From Bacteriovoracaceae bacterium UBA7695 (GTDB lineage Bacteria > Bdellovibrionota > Bacteriovoracia > Bacteriovoracales > Bacteriovoracaceae): a stretch of DNA of 8,828 nt. The translations under genes and the position numbers were made by a program. The stretch lies in NCBI GenBank assembly GCA_002482685.1, contig DLGL01000061.1:2581-11408 (forward strand), read 5' to 3'. Under the pieces are notes generated by a model. That model ran no database searches. It worked only from the letters and a program-made list of their open reading frames with translations, and was not told the origin of the DNA. This document shows positions 7,301-8,828 of the stretch, in pieces; position 1 is the first letter of the stretch, and each line of letters begins with the position of its first letter.

Positions 7301-7423
7301 ATGGCCGTGGCCATTATTGGGGGGTCTATGGTTTCAACTGTCCTTACTTTAGTTGTAGTCCCAGCGGTTTATTCGCTTTTTGCTAATAAGAATGCCCATA
7401 AGAAAATAGTTTTTGATGACTAA
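4322..7423 (+). CDS. RND-family inner-membrane efflux transporter (HAE1/AcrB type)
   Basis: At 1033 residues this is close to AcrB (1049) and full length. It is a proton-driven pump predicted to export hydrophobic or amphiphilic compounds. TM1 is at about 12-30, followed by the first large periplasmic loop (31-335). TM2-TM6 run about 336-490, TM7 about 528-546, the second periplasmic loop 550-860, and TM8-TM12 about 864-1020. The proton-relay aspartates are D404/D405 in TM4 (GIVVDDAIMVLENIYRH), and K932 in GIVKKNSILLVDF matches AcrB K940. These favour a multidrug (HAE1) rather than a heavy-metal (HME) pump. The second loop carries an acidic/proline segment near 620-640 (KEPKDRPINPKTGKPWYQPD) longer than I recall for AcrB. 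AGGAG (4310-4314) sits seven bases before the ATG, which overlaps the TolC-like stop codon. A terminator follows at once. No periplasmic adaptor gene lies in the operon. Family certain, substrate unknown. Confidence 0.96.
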   Translation: MSLSDISIRKPVFAWMLMAAMIIFGYISMTKMGVSQMPDVDFPVVNVSVVYEGAAPEVMELDVIDPIESAVLSVEGVKTVTSTARMGTANISVEFNLDKNIDVAVSEIESKINQAARLLPDDIDPPTIAKVNPDDRPIMFLAVAAPNMSAKDLMSFVRDNLKNKFQTVSGVADVFLAGYIDPNLRVWVSNEKINQLEFTVGDVISAIQSEHKEAPSGFIEDPIKERNVRTLGEATSVEEFEKLPIIRRGGAANYVPVFLKQVVEVEEGIADVRRISRSNGKNALGLGIRKQRGSNTMAVADGVKKKMLELQKDLPPGMEVYVNYDTTKFIEESIHELSFNLVLSALLTAFVCWLFLGSFAATLNVVLAIPTSILGSFIILKYMNFTLNTFTLLALSLSIGIVVDDAIMVLENIYRHHEEGKDKVKASRDGANEISFAALAASIAIMAIFLPVAFMDGIIGKYFFQFGITISVAVALSYVEAITLTPMRTSRFMEENKRTTKIGAYVDHLFEKLIAFYTRILKLCLNHRMILLGCSFVFFAGTFYIVKFLPKEFVPVQDTSNFMMRVKTPDGSSLEYTNAATKEVEDFLMSRKEVARYFVAVGGFGGNAEPSSSNLFVSLKEPKDRPINPKTGKPWYQPDLLNEFRAHFKNYKSAKVFVQDTSQSGFSASGRGFPIEFTLIGGNFKVLTGTAKKIMDEMKDSGIYVDVDTDYKESVMEIQVFPDRDKAKLRGVSVLEIGSTINALIGGVVVGKYSKDGHRNDIRIKMADASKDKLDDLKRIYVRNTRGELVKLLDVVVVKEMPGVQSINRRSRQRAVTVYAGLSPGKSQGEALEQVRVIVKKHLPVGYSLIESGSAETYNDAFTSLQFALLMGILIAYMVLATQFNSFIDPVTVLMALPFSFSGAFLGLWIMGQSINLYSMIGLILLMGIVKKNSILLVDFTNQRREDGLDVIDALTDACPKRLRPILMTTIATIAGAIPLAFSLGAGSEALKPMAVAIIGGSMVSTVLTLVVVPAVYSLFANKNAHKKIVFDD

Positions 7424-7455
7424 AAGAAGAAGGCCCCGTCTGGGGCCTTCTTCTT
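7424..7455. terminator. Bidirectional terminator shared by the convergent RND pump and protease genes
   Basis: AAGAAGAAGGCCCC (7424-7437) pairs without mismatch with GGGGCCTTCTTCTT (7442-7455) around the loop GTCT. The stem begins one base after the RND stop codon (7421-7423) and overlaps two bases of the stop codon of the convergent protease (complement of 7454-7456). T-rich stretches follow it on both strands: TTCTTCTTATTTT on plus, and the complement of AAGAAGAAG on minus. Confidence 0.92.
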
Positions 7456-8404
7456 ATTTTGAAAGAGCTTTTTTAATTTCCGCTGAGAGGGCCTGAATTC
7501 TTAGTACCACCTCACCGTTTAAGACCGGCCCACTTTCCAGGCCTGCAGAACAATTTTTTGCCTCGTTATCACAACGGTTAACAACCTGGCAGCTTTTAGG
7601 GTTTTTGGGAATACTTGGAGTGTAGTCGTTTTTACCCTGAATCAGAATACCTTCAACCACTCCCGTAGAGCTGTCGAAAACGGCCGATCCAGAATTACCG
7701 TGAAAAGTATCAAGGTTCGTTGAAAAACGGGTGGCATCTGAGTTTTTAGTAAGAGTACCGCTTCCAATCTTTGTCGGAAGCCCATTTGGGTGACCAATAA
7801 CAATTAGCTTTGCCTTATCATCAATTTTTCCTGTTGTACGGAGCTTCAGGGGAGTGCGTCCCACGACCTTGCGGTCAAGTTTTACGATTGCAAAGTCATA
7901 GTTGTTATCTAACTTAACCGAAGAAATACTTTTACAGAGATAAATGTTTGTCATGGGAATGTTTTTAGTAGGATTTTTTGATGCGCTCGCAAGATCATAA
8001 TCAAACACCCATGCATAATCGTTACAGTCTTTCGCTGGATTTCCGTCAGAGGCGTAACAGTGTCCGGCAGTAATCAATGTATCAGGGCCGATAAGAAAGC
8101 CCGAGCAGCGAGGTGCCGTCATTTGTTTTGCGAATTTCTCCGACGTGCAAAGATTGGCCGCCTCTTCCAGAGTGGCAAGATATTTAGGATTTAAATCAAA
8201 AACTGAATCCGAAGCACCTTTAGTAAACATGCCTTTGTGGATCATTCCCGCATTTGATTTGGCCAGAGTCAGATGTAGCGAATTAGAGATCTGGTAGAGG
8301 TCTTTTCTGTCATCAGTTCCGTAGACACCCTTGATACCTGTAGTTGCGCCAAAAGCGCCTTGGGCGCTCAAAACGATTGCAGCTACGGATATAAGATATT
8401 TCAT
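7454..8404 (-). CDS. Secreted trypsin-fold serine protease (V8/S1B-like)
   Basis: This 316-residue protein has a Sec signal peptide at about 1-19 (MKYLISVAAIVLSAQGAFG) and a peptidase core from about 85 to 262. The triad is H115 (ITAGHC), D170 (NNYDFAIVKL) and S238 (HGNSGSAVF), with GHPNGLP (204-210) typical of V8-like enzymes. Eight cysteines (86, 100, 116, 127, 157, 272, 278, 285) suggest several disulfides, fitting a secreted enzyme. The V8 histidine that sets Glu specificity is L254 here, while D232 lies six residues before the catalytic serine, the place of trypsin D189. Cleavage after Lys or Arg is therefore more likely than after Glu, by inference. Residues 263-316 form a Cys-rich tail I do not recognise. 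The ribosome-binding site TTGAGGAG (complement of 8412-8419) sits seven bases before the ATG. The gene converges on the RND pump and has its own upstream terminator, so it is probably monocistronic. Confidence 0.93.
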   Translation of the reverse strand: MKYLISVAAIVLSAQGAFGATTGIKGVYGTDDRKDLYQISNSLHLTLAKSNAGMIHKGMFTKGASDSVFDLNPKYLATLEEAANLCTSEKFAKQMTAPRCSGFLIGPDTLITAGHCYASDGNPAKDCNDYAWVFDYDLASASKNPTKNIPMTNIYLCKSISSVKLDNNYDFAIVKLDRKVVGRTPLKLRTTGKIDDKAKLIVIGHPNGLPTKIGSGTLTKNSDATRFSTNLDTFHGNSGSAVFDSSTGVVEGILIQGKNDYTPSIPKNPKSCQVVNRCDNEAKNCSAGLESGPVLNGEVVLRIQALSAEIKKALSK

Positions 8405-8513
8405 TTAAGAGCTCCTCAAGTAGGGGATATTTCCCTGAGAGCCTTATTCCAAAGTAAGAAACGAATGGAAACTAACATTGTCTGACAGATTTGGTTTATT
8501 GTTGATGGCGGGT
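8405..8513 (-). promoter_or_regulatory. Intergenic region upstream of the V8-like protease
   Basis: This stretch lies between the HiPIP terminator and the protease start and should hold the protease promoter. The ribosome-binding site at 8412-8419 is clear. I found no -35/-10 pair good enough to mark. Confidence 0.4.
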
Positions 8514-8545
8514 AAAAAAAAGCCCCTCAGGATGAACCGAGGGGC
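8514..8545 (-). terminator. Rho-independent terminator after the high-potential iron-sulfur protein gene
   Basis: GCCCCTC (8522-8528) pairs with GAGGGGC (8539-8545). The stem extends by GG/CC past a single bulged A to a five-base loop. Read on the minus strand it is followed by eight T residues (complement of 8514-8521). It lies 29 bases past the TAG stop at 8575-8577 and separates that gene from the downstream protease gene. Confidence 0.9.
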
Positions 8546-8574
8546 AAGATAATGAGATATTGTAATGCGTAGCG

Positions 8575-8828
8575 CTAAGCTTTCTTCGCCCACATATTAC
8601 AGTAAGCAGCTTCCTTAACATAAGGTGCGGAAGAAGCCTTCATGGCAGACTTCATAGCAGGAAGAATACACTCACCAGCACCTGCACCAGCGGCAGGACT
8701 AGCTTTAAAGTGCTTACACGTTGAGCACTGCTTGCCATTTTTGGCCTGCGGAGAAGGGTCTTTGTAACCAAGTTTTCCCGGAGCTACGAATACGCCTGCG
8801 GCCAGGGCATCAGAGAATATTCCCGATG
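8575..8828 (-). CDS. High-potential iron-sulfur protein (HiPIP), C-terminal 83 residues
   Basis: The complement of 8826-8575 reads 83 residues to a TAG stop; the N-terminus lies beyond the window. The fragment carries the HiPIP pattern: GKQCSTCKHF (C34, C37), GEC (C53) and YCNMWAKKA at the end (C76), with an aromatic-containing GYKD (20-23) before the first cysteine pair. Four cysteines would bind a [4Fe-4S] cluster working at high potential as a small periplasmic electron carrier. HiPIPs usually have a twin-arginine signal, which would be off the window edge; the leading SGIFSDALAAG could be its tail or the start of the mature domain. The gap between the third and fourth cysteines is 22 residues, against about 13 in the purple-bacterial protein I recall. 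That indicates an insertion (about 57-73). The gene ends in its own terminator and is unrelated to the efflux operon. Electron donor and acceptor cannot be told. Confidence 0.88.
   Translation of the reverse strand, partial: SGIFSDALAAGVFVAPGKLGYKDPSPQAKNGKQCSTCKHFKASPAAGAGAGECILPAMKSAMKASSAPYVKEAAYCNMWAKKA

Noticed and set aside
8422..8436. Short inverted repeat AGGG...CCCT upstream of the V8-like protease
   Set aside because: Only four bases pair around a seven-base gap, which is expected by chance.

Overview
The window looks like a Gram-negative chromosome segment of moderate GC. It encodes four secreted or envelope proteins with Sec-type signal peptides, a beta-barrel outer-membrane protein, a TolC-type channel and an RND pump. 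Tight operon spacing, two secreted trypsin-fold proteases and a high-potential iron-sulfur protein would fit a member of the Bdellovibrionota (Bacteriovorax/Peredibacter-like). That placement is inference from gene content and style, not from a marker gene.

Layout, left to right. (1) 1-200, minus: the 5' end of a response-regulator receiver domain, cut by the window edge. (2) 242-258: a hairpin terminator. (3) 288-1538, minus: a prepro-protease closely resembling Achromobacter lysyl endopeptidase (Lys-C type), with triad, six cysteines, Lys-specificity aspartate and self-processing lysine all in place. (4) 1539-1696: a divergent intergenic region. (5) 1697-2602, plus: an unrecognised outer-membrane beta-barrel protein. 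(6) 2678-7423, plus: a compact operon of a MarR-family regulator, a TolC-like outer-membrane factor and an HAE1/AcrB-type RND transporter. The genes are joined by a 1-nt gap and an ATGA overlap. (7) 7424-7455: a 14-bp-stem terminator shared by convergent genes. (8) 7454-8404, minus: a second secreted trypsin-fold (V8-like) serine protease. (9) 8514-8545: a terminator. (10) 8575-8828, minus: the C-terminal 83 residues of a high-potential iron-sulfur protein.

How the parts work together. The MarR protein probably represses its own operon through a 27-bp near-perfect palindrome at 2641-2667, just upstream of its start codon. The pump and channel would form an envelope-spanning efflux machine, but no periplasmic adaptor (membrane fusion protein) is encoded here, so it must come from elsewhere or be dispensed with. 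One arm of the palindrome recurs (11 of 13 bases) four bases before the start of the outer-membrane protein gene, suggesting that gene may share the regulator. The two proteases flank the efflux block, have their own ribosome-binding sites and terminators, and are not part of that operon.

I found no tRNA, rRNA, CRISPR array, insertion sequence or attachment site. There is no stretch of more than 300 bases without a gene. The best candidates for something new are the adaptor-less MarR-TolC-RND operon with its palindromic operator and possible outer-membrane satellite gene, and the compact Lys-C-like protease.
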